A DNA stretch of 64,000 nucleotides, from the NCBI GenBank assembly GCA_010015675.1, contig ML976991.1, forward strand, positions 775,805 to 839,804. Direction: 5' to 3'. The position numbers were made by a program, and so were the translations under genes. Shown in pieces: positions 1 to 12,528 of this stretch. The DNA is from Byssothecium circinans. Its lineage: Eukaryota; Ascomycota; Dothideomycetes; Pleosporales; Massarinaceae. Within the stretch, counting starts at the first letter, position 1, and the number at the start of each line of letters is the position of its first letter. The notes under the pieces are model-generated. The model saw only the letters and a program-made list of their open reading frames with translations. It was not told the DNA's origin and made no database searches.

Positions 1-2272
1 TCCATTTCGTAAGCCGGAGACTGCGGCTTGTGAGGCATATGCAGACCGACCAGAATCTGTGTGTATTGGACAAATGCTGATGATCTTATCATCCAACATG
101 GACACTCCGGCAAAGCTTACAGTGTATCGACCGCTAGATTCAGGGAGAAGCTTGAATGTGGCGAGGTGGCCAAGATTTGTTCCAACGTGGATAAGAATGC
201 TCGAGTAATCATCGCCATCAAGTGTCATGACGCTGAATTCAATGCTGGTCGGCCACTCTGCCTTTGTCGTTGTATGAGAAGAACTTCGTCGAAAGCTAGC
301 TCGCTTGTCGGCCTTTATGAAGTCAGAAACGTTAGCCTGATAAATCAGAGCAGGCCCTCTTAGATCAATGATTGCAACGCTGCCACCTTCGAACCCAGCA
401 GCGACGAATCCGACATCCGAATGTTTCAAAGCCGTCACGGGACCGTTGTTCTCATTCAGCAGAGTGAGTGGCAGCATGCCTTCTTTCAGTGCCGCTTCGC
501 TTCGATCGGTAATGTCTGTCAATGCGTTCGGGGTATTTTCTCCCGGTGGCATCTCTTGACCGGGGTGTTTGTTGATGCTCCATCGAAAGACAACAACCTC
601 TCCGGACTTCAGCCCAACAGACAGTTCAGATGCAGCTCCAGCAAATGATAGTTTTGTTGTTTCGATGCCTTCGTGGCGACCTACAGCTCGCGCAACATCG
701 AGTTGGAGTAGGGTGTTGTTCTCGATTTCGTCGCCATGCCCAGCATCCCAGAGCCTGACTGTTCCATCCGCATGAGAGGTCTGTACAATGTTGCGATGTT
801 CAAACCTTTTTAGAGGGAAGGTTGCTTCGTGGCCACCAGTGAGAAATTTGGGACCTTGTTGCCGCTTCTCTGTCAATCCGAGCCATCGAGAACGTTCCAC
901 AGGTGCAAGATTTGCATGATTCACAAAGGGATGAGTTAACGTTAATGACAAATGCAGCTGGTTGGTAGGCGATACCGGCATACCGCTTGGGAAGGATAGA
1001 GTGACGAGTTCTCCAGATGAGAGTAGAGCGATTATAGCGATTGGATCTTGGCAGCCCGCGAAGTGTGGACTACTGCGAGGAATGAGACACAAATCAATGA
1101 CTTCAGTACCGGGAGGGCAAGGCAAGATCCTTTGACGTTTGGGATTCTCAAAATGCTCTGACAATATCTGCCAAGATGAGGTATTGTATATGGGGGTTCT
1201 GCCGAGCTCGAAAAACGTCATACTTTTCGCGGTAATATTCGACGGCTGACCCCCGGCAATGAGAATGCCCGTGTCATCAGGGTTCTCATTCGCGCACCAT
1301 GCGATCTTGAATATGGGACTCTTGATGGCGAAAGTCCCTGGTCCACCACCGGCGCTGAAGGTGCCTGGTCCTGGCTTGTCGACGTGTGTATCCTGCAATG
1401 TCCGAGCCTGAACAATCCGACCATCTTTGGGGTCCCATACAACGAGACTACTATCCTCGTGCCCAGTCAGGACAAACGTTCCCGTGGGGTGCCAAACAGC
1501 CTGCGTCAGGGGCGGACTTCTCTCGGTAGCGACTGATGCAGGGTCCGAGTCTCCTCCAGGCGCTCCTTTCGGCAACACATAATGGAAGAATCGAGTGGCT
1601 TTGTTCTGCTTGAATGAGTATATGACGGCACCAGCGTTATATCCGATCAACAGGCTTCCGATGTCGCGCGGATGCAGTGCAAGCGTCACGACAGACGTCA
1701 GTCGGGACCGCGGAAACTCCTCCCTCCACAGATTTGGTATGCGGAACTGGGTCAGATGCTCTCGATCCAGATCATATGCCAACACTTCTCCGTTGACTGT
1801 TCCTAAAAGGGCGTAATCGAGGGCAGGATCGCTGTGGAGGGCCGTGATCTTGGCGGGTGGGGAGTGAGCGTTTAGCAGCCTCTTCGTCTCCAGCGAGAAG
1901 ACGGAAAAGTCGTTTCGCGAGTCAACGCAGAGCAGCTTCTCGGCGCAGAACTGCAGTATCTTTACAGAGGCAGGGTGTGGCAGTGAGAAGACGACCTCGA
2001 CGCGTGCCTGGCCGAAGACGTAGATCTGTCCATGTCCGAATTTGCTCTCGTTCGTACCGATGGCGAGGAGAGCTTGCACGGGGTCGTATGCAATTTGGGA
2101 TATTTGCGAGTTGATTCCGTAGTTTTTGATCTGCACAAGTAATTAGCAAAGGTCCGGCGGCGTAGTGGAGGTTGCAGACGCATACATGGTCAAGCACAAA
2201 AAGGTCAGGTCCAAGGCCAGTGGAAAGGTCGTTGTGCACGCCAGCCTGCTTTCCGCGCAGTAAGTGGGCCAT
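1..2272 (-). CDS. SRO7: Sro7/Lgl-family SNARE-binding exocytosis protein, 3' end cut by window edge
   Basis: Exon 1 is 2186-2272, starting MAHLLRGKQAG. A 55-bp intron (2131-2185, GTATGC...CAG) follows, and exon 2 (1-2130) stays open to the window edge, giving 739 visible residues of a protein usually near 1000. The N-terminus, the stretch PVQALLAIGTNES and the WD-type segments (for example VWDPKDGR) match fungal Sro7, the relative of Drosophila Lgl and tomosyn. In this family, two WD40 beta-propellers bind the t-SNARE Sec9 and the Rab Sec4 to promote docking of secretory vesicles at the plasma membrane. The C-terminal R-SNARE-like tail region lies outside the window. The family call is from sequence memory and is strong; the splice site is by eye. 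Confidence 0.85.
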
Positions 2273-2873
2273 GTTGTGTGGTGTGTCTCATGTCTTTGTT
2301 GTCCTGTCCTGAGTGGTAAATGAAGGCTGAGTCCGCCGAGAACAACGCAAGCTGTGCCCTGCAAGTTGTTCCGGTAGCCGTGCAGCTGTTGCGGGATGAC
2401 GTAAAGTGGGGCGGCTCTAACCGACGCGTGCGCGCGCAAGCCACTCCCATCTCATCCCACCTCCTCCATTGCAGGCTGTTGGCAGCTTCTCGAGTTTCAC
2501 ACCCACCTGGTCCTTGTGAGGTATACAAAATATAATCACTGCCCTTTCTCATGGTCAGGTCAGCAGGAGTGGGTTCAACTTGTCTTTGAGCGTTTTGAGA
2601 GGGAAGGATTCAAGGTCGAAGAGAGGGATAAAGCAAAGGGCACACGGCGAAAGGTTTTGGAGGGCAAAGTACACAAAAGAAATGGGGAGTCTGACTCATA
2701 TACAAAATGAAACGAGCAACTTCCACTTTCTATTCCTATCTTCTTTGAAAACCGATGTACAACCATCCACAACGCCAATTACTACATACCAAAACACAGG
2801 CACACGACACGGACGACCACCAACAAGTCTATCAACACACCACTCCCAAAATCCCTCGTCACTAGCCCCACAC
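2273..2873. other. Intergenic region upstream of the Sro7 gene
   Basis: This region contains the promoter and 5' UTR of the leftward Sro7 gene and the 3' flank of the next leftward gene. The stretch 2700-2870 is C/A-rich. Open frames here are short and have no family resemblance. I see no further gene. Confidence 0.6.
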
Positions 2874-5813
2874 TCACCATTTCTGCCCAGCAGCCACATA
2901 AGCATTGACATGCTCGCCGCTAGGCCACCCCCATTCCTCCACACCCTCCATCTGCACCCTAACAAGCTCAATCAACTCCTGACTCGCACCTTCCTGGCCC
3001 CTCACCAACGCGCCCTCCAACGCCGCCCTCAAAGCAACTAGTGTCCTGAAGAGTGCCTGAGCGCCGGAGTGCTGCGCATTCGCTCTAGCCGTAATCTGCA
3101 CATGATGTGTTGTCGCCCACGTGGAGAACGAATAGAGACCTTCGTAGTCCCGCAGCATCCCCAGTGCTCTAACATACGCATGCAAAGCCGCAGGCTCGGG
3201 GATATGCGGCGGCAACGCATATTCCTTTTGTTTCTGATGGCTATCATTCGGATCGACATCCGCACCGACGAGGTTGTGGAAAACGGTGCGGATGAACCTT
3301 GGACCGGTAGAGAGTACATGTCTCGCATCCTCGACTGCCAGTCTACCCAGATAAGCCGTCCAGGCCGTATACCTCGTCGCGGTACACAAAATTAGGAACT
3401 GCTTATCATCGGGATCGAGATCGATTTCATCCATTTGCTCGAACAACGCGCAGATGGTGTCGTACTGCACCACGATGCTAGAGGCTTTGTCATGCTGTTG
3501 CTCGGCTGATCGACCAAAGCCCAAGTGGCTATAACGCACTTTCTGCATGTATGCTGTCCATGCTGGGCTGTAGGGTGGCTTATAGTACATGAGGAGAGAG
3601 AAAGCGTAGTTGAGGAGGTAAGATTGGTCGAGTTTCAGGTGGAATTGATGGTCTTCGGGGTTGAGGGGGATAGGGAGGATTTTTGCAATTTGTCCGTGTG
3701 GTGCGCGCCCAAAGCGACAGAGGAAAGAGATGAAGGAACCCAGGAAGTATGGTGGTATAGATGATTTATCAGGGTTGGACAAGATCGAGCCGTCTAGGAG
3801 AGACTTTACACCACCGTCAAATTTGGCCTGGTTGGCTTCGAGGAGAGACATAACAGTCGAAAAGTCGTCCAAGTTTTCCACCAGGAAAGCGAGGAGCCTG
3901 TTGGCTGGTTGGACATTTTTGGCCACCATGCGGTGGTATAGCTCTTCGAACGTCGGTACTGGCTCGCTGAGATAGACATGGTGAAGGGGAGATTTGGGAT
4001 CTGGAAGGACTTCTTTCGTGTCCCCAGCAAGCAGCAGTTTTGCCTGCTCCCCAGCGCTATGCCGACTGTACCCGGAGTCTATTTCTTCCTCTGCTAATTG
4101 AGGGTAGTGAATTTTCTCGAACATGGCGAAGTATACTTCGGCGGAGGCAGCTTTGTTTGAGGCTTCATAAGCGAGAAAGCATGCCCAGGCTTCTCGTCGT
4201 GTACGTGTTGTTCTTATACGTCCAGCCCAAAGTAAGGATTTTAGCTTCGCCCTGTTTCTTGACTCTGTGGAAACGTGGGGAAGAGACGTCCGCGTCTGGA
4301 TAGCTGGAGAAAGATCCGTGTCCCACCCAGCGTATATTTCCGCGACTTTTTCCCAAGCATTGCCTTCATACCCGGCCTCATACATACGATGTAGAATGCG
4401 CGAGGCTCTTGACGCACCGAATTCGTAGCCTTTCTCTTCATCCATGGCGGTTCGGTTCTCCTTCCAAGGCGGCCAAGATGGACCTTTGAGTTCGGCCCAT
4501 GTCCTTTCCTGGGAAGTCTTGGAGTGAGCTAGTTGATTCCGTGCCGTTGCTCTGAAACCAACCCGGGTCATTATAATAGCGGGTTCGCAGTTTGCCATGA
4601 ATTGTAAGATTTCGAACTGTGCTTTCTCTTGGTGCAGCGAAGAGAGCACAGGGCGCAGACTCGCGGGCAAAGAAATGAGCGAGAGTAGACTATTGCTGAA
4701 CCGAGTGAGGTCGGATACTATAGTCGGAGACAATTGACCATTGTCTTTGGCGTCTGTGTACATCCTCATGGCTTGGTCAGCATACAGAGTCGCGATCCAT
4801 GGAATTGTTTCAGGCCATACAACTCGCGCATGACGTAGGAGACGGATGACAAGCAACTGGAGTGTGGTCCAGCTAATGCGTTCGGTTTCTAGTCTTGCCT
4901 TGATATGCCTCATGATAATTCCGAGAGCAAGCGATTTCATGCGCTGGCGGCGGAGGTAGAGAAGAACGAGAAAGAGTGGTGGCCTTTCATGCTTGTCCGT
5001 AAATGCCCAGGCGGCGGAGACAGATCGCCTCTCCAATAGACTGTATGTCCATTGCTCCACGCTATCAGCAGAATAGCCTCGGGACTCAAGCAGCGAGGCT
5101 TCTTCGTGGCTCAACTCTAATCCGGCTTCACTCCCGGGAGCTGCCGTTACGGTGCGCAGATGACGTGACAGAATGGTGTAAAAAGACAGATGGCCTAGTA
5201 TCGGCTGAGTTTCCTTGTGTCTGGCAGCGGAGCGGGATTGCTTTGGTGGTAAACCTCCTGGTCTTAGACGTCGCACGTCACTGTACGAAAGATCCTTCTT
5301 CTGGGCCGGTGTCTGAACATAAAGGTCCTTGGACCGGTTCTGAATGGAATCTAATACGGAAGCTGGCTGGCTTGGCCGCTGAGCCTTCCGTGCTCGATGA
5401 GAAAGCTGGGGTTGGAAACCATAGTACCCAGCATCATTCTCGACCAGTTCTTCGGCTTGTATATCAGCATGATCTTGCTCGAGTCCGAACCCAAGAATCG
5501 ACGCGAAGTTATCCGCGTCATCTTCCGGGAGCTCGTCTGACGAGTAGGAACGAGTGCTATCGCGAGGGTTGGGGGGTGATCGGTGGGGAACGAGCGATGG
5601 TCGCAAGGCACGAAGGATCTGAAAGGAACATTTGTGACGGCATTTCTGGGAGTTGTGGTCTGGGACGAATGGAAAAAGATGCTGACCGAGTCAGCAATAG
5701 CTCTTGAAGGGATTCACTTTGCTCACAAAAGTCGTGGCCAGGGAGACGCGGGTAGTGCGGTGGAGGAAGCGGCTCGGGCTACCTGGAGCTACCAGGAAAG
5801 AAATCAAGGGCAT
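2874..5813 (-). CDS. Mitochondrial helical-repeat (PPR-like) protein
   Basis: The long frame 2874-5618 has no ATG at its 5' end. A CAG acceptor at 5619-5621 and a GTGAGC donor at 5721-5726, with a GCTGAC branch sequence between, join it to an 87-nt exon (5727-5813) starting MPLISFLVAPGS. The spliced protein has 943 residues. Its first 50 residues are rich in Arg, Ser and Thr and lack acids, and the sequence RSYSS follows, which is a typical mitochondrial presequence with cleavage region. The rest is all-helical in character, and the segment LYHRMVAKNVQPANRLLAFL resembles a PPR motif. I infer a matrix protein acting on mitochondrial RNA or translation. No specific ortholog is recognised. Confidence 0.7.
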
Positions 5814-6414
5814 TCATCGACGGAATTACGATGTGACGACACGCGCGGCAAACAATTGCTGGGAGTGTTGGAGAAATGGTGATGTCGACGGTACTGGTCA
5901 AACATTGAAGTTCTCTGGGAGCTTGTGTAATTTATTAGGCGCTAAGCCGTTTTTGGTATTCCATACACTTGGTCTATTGTGGCCTCAGCATCAAGAGAGC
6001 GTCTACGAGCAGTGAGAAGCAAGTAGAATACACAGTTAACAGAAGAGGTCACCTTATTGTATACCTTTCCCCGGCGTTCCGATATCAACCGCGCGTTTGC
6101 GGTGTTGGGGGACTATCACTGGGCGTTCTCAGAGCCTTGGCGCTCGCGTCCTTACGAACTTGCATCTTCAGTGCTCAACCTCGCATTCCACCCCGTCGCG
6201 CCCCCCATAGTATTGCGCGCATTTGAACCAGAAGCAAGTAGTGTGTGGCCGCTATCACACTGTCCAAAATTCGCCTTCTGCATTGCGCGGGGCATGCTTG
6301 TGGGAGCCCGCGATTGACTGCCTACAACTCCGCCCGTCCTGAGCGCGTTGCACGTCTCCCACGCCGTTCGACATCGATCCCGCATCGCGAACAGCGCCCG
6401 CCATCCCCATCACC
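5814..6414. promoter_or_regulatory. Shared divergent promoter region (601 bp)
   Basis: This is the only non-coding DNA between the start of the leftward mitochondrial protein gene (5813) and the rightward low-complexity protein gene (6415), so it must carry both promoters. I see no clear TATA box. The last 200 bp before 6415 are GC-rich. Confidence 0.5.
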
Positions 6415-9117
6415 ATGGCCACCGCCAACGGCTCCCTGACCCCGCCCTCCCTGCCGCCCGCGTCCTCGTCGCCGTCGCCGTCGCCCGCGAAGCGCAAACG
6501 CACCGACACCGACACCGGTGCACACGTCGCCAATGGCGCGTCGACGCCCGCGACTGGAAAACTGCTGAACGGCGCATCACACTCGCTGCAGTCGGTGCTG
6601 GAGGACATCGTGCTGGTGTTGAAGGGCTACGACACCCAGCCGTCGATACTGACACGTCCCATCACCTCTTCGGCCACTCGAACAGCTTCTGGCGAGGCTG
6701 ATGCGAAGCGCACTAAACTGACGCCTCCTGCGGCCTCTACCATTACGAGCCTGATCGAAGATGGCGCATACGACTCATTTGAGGCACTTGAGAAAGACGT
6801 GGAAAATGCGTCGGCAGACATCCTTGCGAGCATTGGCTCGAGTGAGCTCGATACCGTACCCTCAACTCCCAAAGATACCAGACTACAAGCCCAGGTGTTA
6901 GCCTTCCAGAAGATGCTCAGGACTCTAGTGCACAGAGAAGAGGTGCGCAGGGCCAATGTCGAAGCAAAGAAGAGGACAGCAGACCAGGATGGAGGCATCA
7001 AGGTAGAGACGCCTGCGCCCGTCAAGAGGGAGCCATTGGAGAGTTGCACAGTCTTGACACTGTTTGGCAGCGCACAAGGCCCAAAGCAGCTCTTCTCGAG
7101 CTTGCAGCAGCCCCGTGCCATACCATCATCCGGACAAAGTTCAGCTTTGGACACTTCGGTAAAGGTCACACTGCCACTGCGCGAATCGACGCTACCGAAC
7201 ATCATCTCCACGACCGATGTGTTCCCGCTCTCAGATGACGTGGATGAAAAAAAGAAAGAGACGGCAACCATCGGAAAGCTGTTCAAGGCGCCGCCCCATC
7301 TGCCCCAGCTCAGTCCACCCAAGCTTGCAAAGACCCTGACCACCAAAGGAAGCACCGTCACCTTCGCCCATCCCGAAGCACCCAAGCCGAGCAGGAAAGC
7401 CTCGCTTTCATATGCCAACCAGCCACTTTCTGCAGGCAGCTGGCTCGGATATGGCGGTGTGGACATGCCCAAAGACCCGACCTCGCCGACTGCGAAGCAA
7501 AAGAGTCGACAGCGGGCGCTCAGCACAGGTGCGGGCGAACAACCACCTTCTGAACTGACACTTGCAGCTGTGAAACAGGCAAAGGAAGATGCCCTGTTCC
7601 GTAGTGCTTACTCAAGTTTTGCGCCAACCCGGGACAATGCTTCTGCAATCATCCCAGAGGAGACCAAGAACATGGTCTGGTGGCAAAAGGTTGGCGAGAA
7701 ACGATTCAACGAGGTGTTCCCTATCGATCCCGATTTGCTACAACTAGGAACGTCTCCGGTAGAAGACGGTGAAGGGATTGACGAAAATGAAGAAGAGGAG
7801 TTCAAAGCGGCTGTTGAAAATTTTGAGCCGGTCGACGAAAGTGCAGCTTTCAAGTTGGAGGAGAAGTCGGCACTAGAGAAGAATACTGAGGAAGTCTTGG
7901 AGGAAATATCGGAGCTTTTAGAGACGCTTGCATCCCATCAAAGGATACGAAATTCTTCCCTAGCCACCAACCCTCGCACTCCGGTCATACAGAACGCTTC
8001 TTTGGCGAATCTAGCAGGAAGTCCTTCCACGCCATCCACTGAAGAGGTGGACGTCTACGAAATACTCAAGGCACAACTCACAATGATGATCCTACAGCTT
8101 CCTCCATATGCCCTTGCCAAACTCAACGGGGACCAGCTAGAAGAATTGAACATCAGCCGGACTATTTTGATCGAGAACAAGGATACGCGTGGCGTGTTGG
8201 AGGAAGACCAAGCCTCTAGGCTTGCAAAGGCCTCGGCAGCATCGGCGACTGCTCAGCCTAGCCTCTCTCGCATGCCTTCATCGACATCTGGGTCGCACTA
8301 CCCTGGTAACCAGTATGGACGTTCCACGCCGGTACATAACAGCGTCCGGCCTGTGCAAGCATCGACATCGTTCTTTTCACAGCAGCAGCCGACTCATCGA
8401 TCTCCATCAGTCCACCAATATCCCCGGTCATCCTCTAATGTCCAGCCAGGATACCAGGCACCAGCCGCGTCTTTTCCAGTCAACCCACGGCCAAGCTCCT
8501 ACAACAGCTCCTCTTACCCACAGCAAACTCCGAGAGCAACACACGTGCCTGCAGCGAACAACGCGATGTACCCACAGTCAGTTGGTGCTCGATCAACCAA
8601 CTACGGTGGTGCCGCTGCCTCTCAATACTACCCCAACACTTCCCAAACCCCTTCCCACGTCCGCTACCCCAACCAACAGCCCCAACAGCAAAATGGTTAC
8701 TATCCACCGCGACCCCAAAACGTAGCACCGATGTACAACAACACTCCTGGCGCTCGCACGGCCTCTCCGCTAAAAGCGGCACCCTCAAACGGGGTTACTC
8801 AACCAAACTACGGCCCCACTCGTGCTGGTGGGTTTGGGACACCAGTCTCTGGTAGCGGTGGACATATGCGCACCTACTATGCTCCCAGCCAATATGGAAA
8901 TACGCAGCCTCACACTCCTATTGCCTCAGCCGCTACCGCTACTCCGGGATACACGGCTAATCCTCAGCAGATGATGTTAGATCGGCAGCAGGTGCAGCAA
9001 CCCCAAGCCAGACTCGCGGCGCAAAATAGCTTTTCTTCGAGAGCGGGGAGTGGGACGCCGCAGCCGGGTGCGAACGGGGGGTTTGCAGGGCAGCAGCCTA
9101 ATGGGACGATGACTTGA
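6415..9117 (+). CDS. Large low-complexity nuclear protein of unknown function
   Basis: This is a single uninterrupted exon encoding 900 residues. The start ATG at 6415 sits in CACCATGG. An N-terminal Pro/Ser stretch carries a basic PAKRKR motif (about residues 24-29), a likely nuclear localisation signal. Ordered-looking blocks follow: SLQSVLEDIVLVLKGYD (about 58-74), TVLTLFGSAQGPKQLFSSLQ (about 213-232), WLGYGG (about 343-348) and a segment near 420-450 containing NMVWWQKVGEKRFNEVFPID. A helical region near 500-610 is acidic at its start. The last 250 residues are rich in Gln, Pro, Ser, Tyr and Asn and look prion-like. The layout suggests a transcription or chromatin cofactor, but I do not recognise the family and assign no function. 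Confidence 0.75.
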   Translation: MATANGSLTPPSLPPASSSPSPSPAKRKRTDTDTGAHVANGASTPATGKLLNGASHSLQSVLEDIVLVLKGYDTQPSILTRPITSSATRTASGEADAKRTKLTPPAASTITSLIEDGAYDSFEALEKDVENASADILASIGSSELDTVPSTPKDTRLQAQVLAFQKMLRTLVHREEVRRANVEAKKRTADQDGGIKVETPAPVKREPLESCTVLTLFGSAQGPKQLFSSLQQPRAIPSSGQSSALDTSVKVTLPLRESTLPNIISTTDVFPLSDDVDEKKKETATIGKLFKAPPHLPQLSPPKLAKTLTTKGSTVTFAHPEAPKPSRKASLSYANQPLSAGSWLGYGGVDMPKDPTSPTAKQKSRQRALSTGAGEQPPSELTLAAVKQAKEDALFRSAYSSFAPTRDNASAIIPEETKNMVWWQKVGEKRFNEVFPIDPDLLQLGTSPVEDGEGIDENEEEEFKAAVENFEPVDESAAFKLEEKSALEKNTEEVLEEISELLETLASHQRIRNSSLATNPRTPVIQNASLANLAGSPSTPSTEEVDVYEILKAQLTMMILQLPPYALAKLNGDQLEELNISRTILIENKDTRGVLEEDQASRLAKASAASATAQPSLSRMPSSTSGSHYPGNQYGRSTPVHNSVRPVQASTSFFSQQQPTHRSPSVHQYPRSSSNVQPGYQAPAASFPVNPRPSSYNSSSYPQQTPRATHVPAANNAMYPQSVGARSTNYGGAAASQYYPNTSQTPSHVRYPNQQPQQQNGYYPPRPQNVAPMYNNTPGARTASPLKAAPSNGVTQPNYGPTRAGGFGTPVSGSGGHMRTYYAPSQYGNTQPHTPIASAATATPGYTANPQQMMLDRQQVQQPQARLAAQNSFSSRAGSGTPQPGANGGFAGQQPNGTMT

Positions 9118-9622
9118 GCGAGTGGGCTGGAAGTTGGATTGCGATAGATGTGCGGGCGTGAGAAGGAGGACAGGATGAGATGGGGCGTTTATCAAGGCTT
9201 GGGTTGGATTTCGGCTGCATACGATGGCGTTGGTACTGTCGCTCTGCAGCGATGGCTCATGGGACCACTAGATTACTTGAGCCGGCTGGATTGGAATTGG
9301 GATCAGGCTCTTCCGATCTAGTCCGCTTGTATTATCAGGGTGGTATCTCACTGTCCGTGTGAGCGAAAGCGAGGGCAGTTTATTCGATAGTTGTAGTTTC
9401 AAAAAGTAGTGGATTTTCATGTGTAGAATGTGGGAAAGTGTAATACCGTTCACTCTTTGAGGACAGTCTTGACTTGTGATGGGACTACGAACAATATTGT
9501 GCGCGATTTGTATCAAAGATTTCTTGATTACCTCTTTGCTGTCTTGGATGCTACTAACATACCCACACGTATTGTCAAAATGCAGCTCCCTCTTCCCAAC
9601 GCCTTCCCTCCCACCCCACCCA
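9118..9622. other. Convergent 3' flanks
   Basis: This lies between the ends of the rightward low-complexity protein gene and the leftward MFS gene. It includes a purine-rich stretch near 9360-9380 (GAGCGAAAGCGAGGGCAG). No gene is supported. Confidence 0.5.
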
Positions 9623-11458
9623 TCACGTAGTCAACCTGAAACCCGGATGATCATCCCCCAAATTATCAGCATCCACCTCCTCCAGCCTATAATCCCTTTC
9701 TCCCCTCTCCCTCTTCGCATTCTCCCACCTAACCAAGAAGAACATAACCGTACAAGCGGCGCCACAAACCCACAACAAGCCTAGACTAACGCCATACCCC
9801 ACGGGATACTTCGGCGCCTGACTGGACAAGAAAATATTACTCGCGACAATGCCGCCGATATTACCAAACCCGACCTGCATGGCAGAGGACACGGAGCGCT
9901 TGTAGTGGCCCGAGACGAGGTTGGACAGCCAGACTATGGCCACAGGTTGCGTGATGAAGCCGCCTGGCACGATGAGGAAGAGAGCGAAGTACTTCACGCC
10001 CGTGGACAAGTTATCCTGCGCGAGGAGGATTATGTATCCAATCGACGCAACGACGAGCCCAAACATGCAAAACGCGTAGCGGTGCCGTAAACGATCCGTG
10101 AGCCATGCCGTGATCAATGACGTCACAGTCGCGACGACGTAGATGGGGATGGAGCGGATCTGTGCAGCGGCGGAGGTGAAGCCCATTTCGCGGATGATTG
10201 TGGGGATGAAGAAAGAGCCTGCGTTTCCCGTGTTGACGACGCCGAGATACATGAGCGTTCCGAGGTAGATTTTGGGGTCGCGGAAGGTGCGTTTTGCGGC
10301 GGACTTGTCGAGGCGGTTCATGGTTGCGGGGCCGGTGTCGGTGGAGAGGCGGGTGAGGAGGAGGGTGCGTTGGGTGGGGGTGAGGAAGGCGGAGGTTTCG
10401 GGCCAGTCTGTTATCTGGGTTTTCGTAGAGTTAGTGGATATATCTTGGAGATGGAGTGTCGCATGATAGTGAAGTGTTGTGTTGAATGCCCCGAAACAGT
10501 GTACAAGGTACCAAGTTCAAGCCGAAGAGAAGATCATCAACATATCTTACAGGCACTCTGCCACCACCGGGGGAAAACAAAACGTACCCAGAAGAATGAT
10601 AGAGCGCCAAAAAAGATGGTTAGTAGGCCTTCGATAATGAAGATCCACCGCCATCCACCGTAACCTCCAATGCCGTCCATTTTTGCAATTGCGAAAGCGA
10701 ATAGCTGGATCTTCGATTAGTGATGCACCACGGGGAAGAATAAGGGAAGGACCTACACCGCCGAACCCACCAGCAATGATACTCGATGCGAAGAAGAGGG
10801 ACAGTCGCCATTGAAGCTCATAACGTTTGTAGTACCTGTCGATCATTAGCGTCCAGAACGTTTGCTTATGAGGGGTTAAAAACATCGAGATCAGATATAC
10901 ACATCCTACGAAAGTCAGCTTCACGGCCGTTTATTTGCGAGCAGTTGCTGTCTTACCTGGGAAAATTCCAGCTTCGAAGAGTCCCAAGAGCACGCGCATA
11001 GCAACCAGGCCTCCGAATGTTCTGACCAACCCCATACCAACGGTCACAATTCCTAACCGTGTTACTCATCAATCCACAAAAATAATCCCCGACAAGATGT
11101 ACCAACCCCAGAGAAGCATGATACTACTCAGCCAGATCGAAGGGGCCACCTTCTTCAAGACCAAATTCGACGGGATCTCGAAGAGTATGTATGTTGGGAA
11201 GAAGGCGAAGAGGGCAATGTTGTAGTCTGAACCCGACATATGCAGGTCTTTCTCAAGACCTTGAATTTTTGCATTTCCGATGGAGACTCGATCGATGAAA
11301 GCTAAAAGAAACAAGATAAACAGTGGGGGAAGGATACGAAGGTCGCATTTTCGCAGCAGCTCCTTTTCGGCGAGAGGGTCGATGTTGGTACCAGCTGGAT
11401 CGTTGATGACCTGGCCCTTTTCCTCCGGCGTTGAAACGGGCGTTTTGCTCTCAGCCAT
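9623..11458 (-). CDS. MFS transporter, anion:cation symporter (allantoate permease-like) family
   Basis: Six exons (11107-11458, 10957-11052, 10884-10905, 10757-10835, 10588-10704, 9623-10414) join in phase to encode 485 residues, the normal length for this family. The N-terminus has DLRILPPLFILFLLAFIDR (first membrane segment, with the family Asp-Arg pair). Mid-protein YYKRYELQWRLSLFF and GGYGGWRWIFIIEGLLT are classic of Dal5/Tna1-type carriers. The C-terminal half contains the remaining membrane segments. These proteins import small organic anions such as allantoate, nicotinate or pantothenate; the substrate cannot be read here. The third exon is only 22 nt, and donors GTTGGT and GTTTTT are weak, but reading phase and family match support them. 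It is divergent from the ABCC gene. Confidence 0.85.
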
Positions 11459-12528
11459 GATGGATGATCGCTACACCCCAAGGACGGTAGGGGTGAGTTG
11501 TTGTGGTCCAGGTGGACACCAAGAAATGCTCGGTGTTACTGCGGGCAAAGATTCCTTTCAGGTCGTTCAGAGGAAGCGTCTCGCGAGGTGCGAGGTGCAG
11601 ACGCCCTTCTTATACTGTTCTTCTGCTCTATATTGGTAGCGGGAGCGCCCGGTAGTGCCAATCTTGCGGGTAGAAAAAAGAGCCGTCCGGCCTTCCCGCG
11701 TCGGCTCCTTCGCGGTGAATTCGCTTCCCCCCGCAAATCTGGGGTAGAGTTTAGAGATGAACTACTACCTAGTCCCCAATAGCTTTGGCAGCTGGAGAAC
11801 ATCGATTCGAAATGGTTGAAGGCCGTGGGCTATAAGGCTCCAAAAGAAATGCAGAACGATAAAGAAAGTTCAAAATGACGCTGCGAGGTTTAGTTCTCTG
11901 AACAGATGTGGGACTCGTGAAGCCACTCGTACGTTTGTTACATGGAAGAAGCGCGCCGCGGTGGAATTTAGATAGCTACCTAGGTAGTATCAAATTAGTC
12001 ATTACTGGCTGGATACGGCCTTGCTGTATTGCGATCTAGTTTTGGTACAGTACGACTGTCAGCACTCAAAATAACTGGGAATTGCGTTCATCATCCGCCC
12101 GGTGAATTCCAGCTCCCAGCCGGTTCTTGAGGAAACGCAATCTCAATACACAATTCGTTGGGTCCCTCAGCATTACAATCAGAGCTGTATATCAGCTCGC
12201 AAATTTTGTTTTGTGCAGTGCAATAAGAAATAAACTCAGATTTTGGATCTTGTAGAAAGGTAGTGGAGGCTTGTTGGATATCTAGGACCCGCTAGCGAAG
12301 GTGGGTACAAATGATTCCGGCCCCTGTCGCCGTTGCCTAGCTCTTTCACCCGACAATACAGCTGATGACTCTACTCGTACGGGATTAACGCGCAGATAGA
12401 GCGATATCTTCATGTCGTGAGAGCGCCCGAGCAAGCAAAGCCTTGCACCCTCCCTTCCTACTTGCCCACCTCAGTGCACATGTTCTAAAATACATCACCT
12501 TGCGGTAGCACGCCTTGCTCTCATCACG
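11459..12528. promoter_or_regulatory. Divergent intergenic region between the MFS and ABCC transporter genes
   Basis: This 1070-bp region serves both transporter genes. On the minus strand a TATAAG sequence (11609-11614) lies about 150 bp upstream of the MFS start. A palindromic CTACCTAGGTAG occurs near 11977-11988. The rest is unremarkable, with no supported ORF. The shared region makes co-regulation possible but does not show it. Confidence 0.4.

Noticed and set aside
2580..3041. 153-codon plus-strand ORF
   Set aside because: It overlaps the end of the mitochondrial protein gene on the other strand, is Ser/Thr/Pro/His-rich from C/A-rich DNA, and has no family content.
5003..5707. 234-codon plus-strand ORF
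   Set aside because: It is antisense to the 5' part of the mitochondrial protein gene and has no protein family character.
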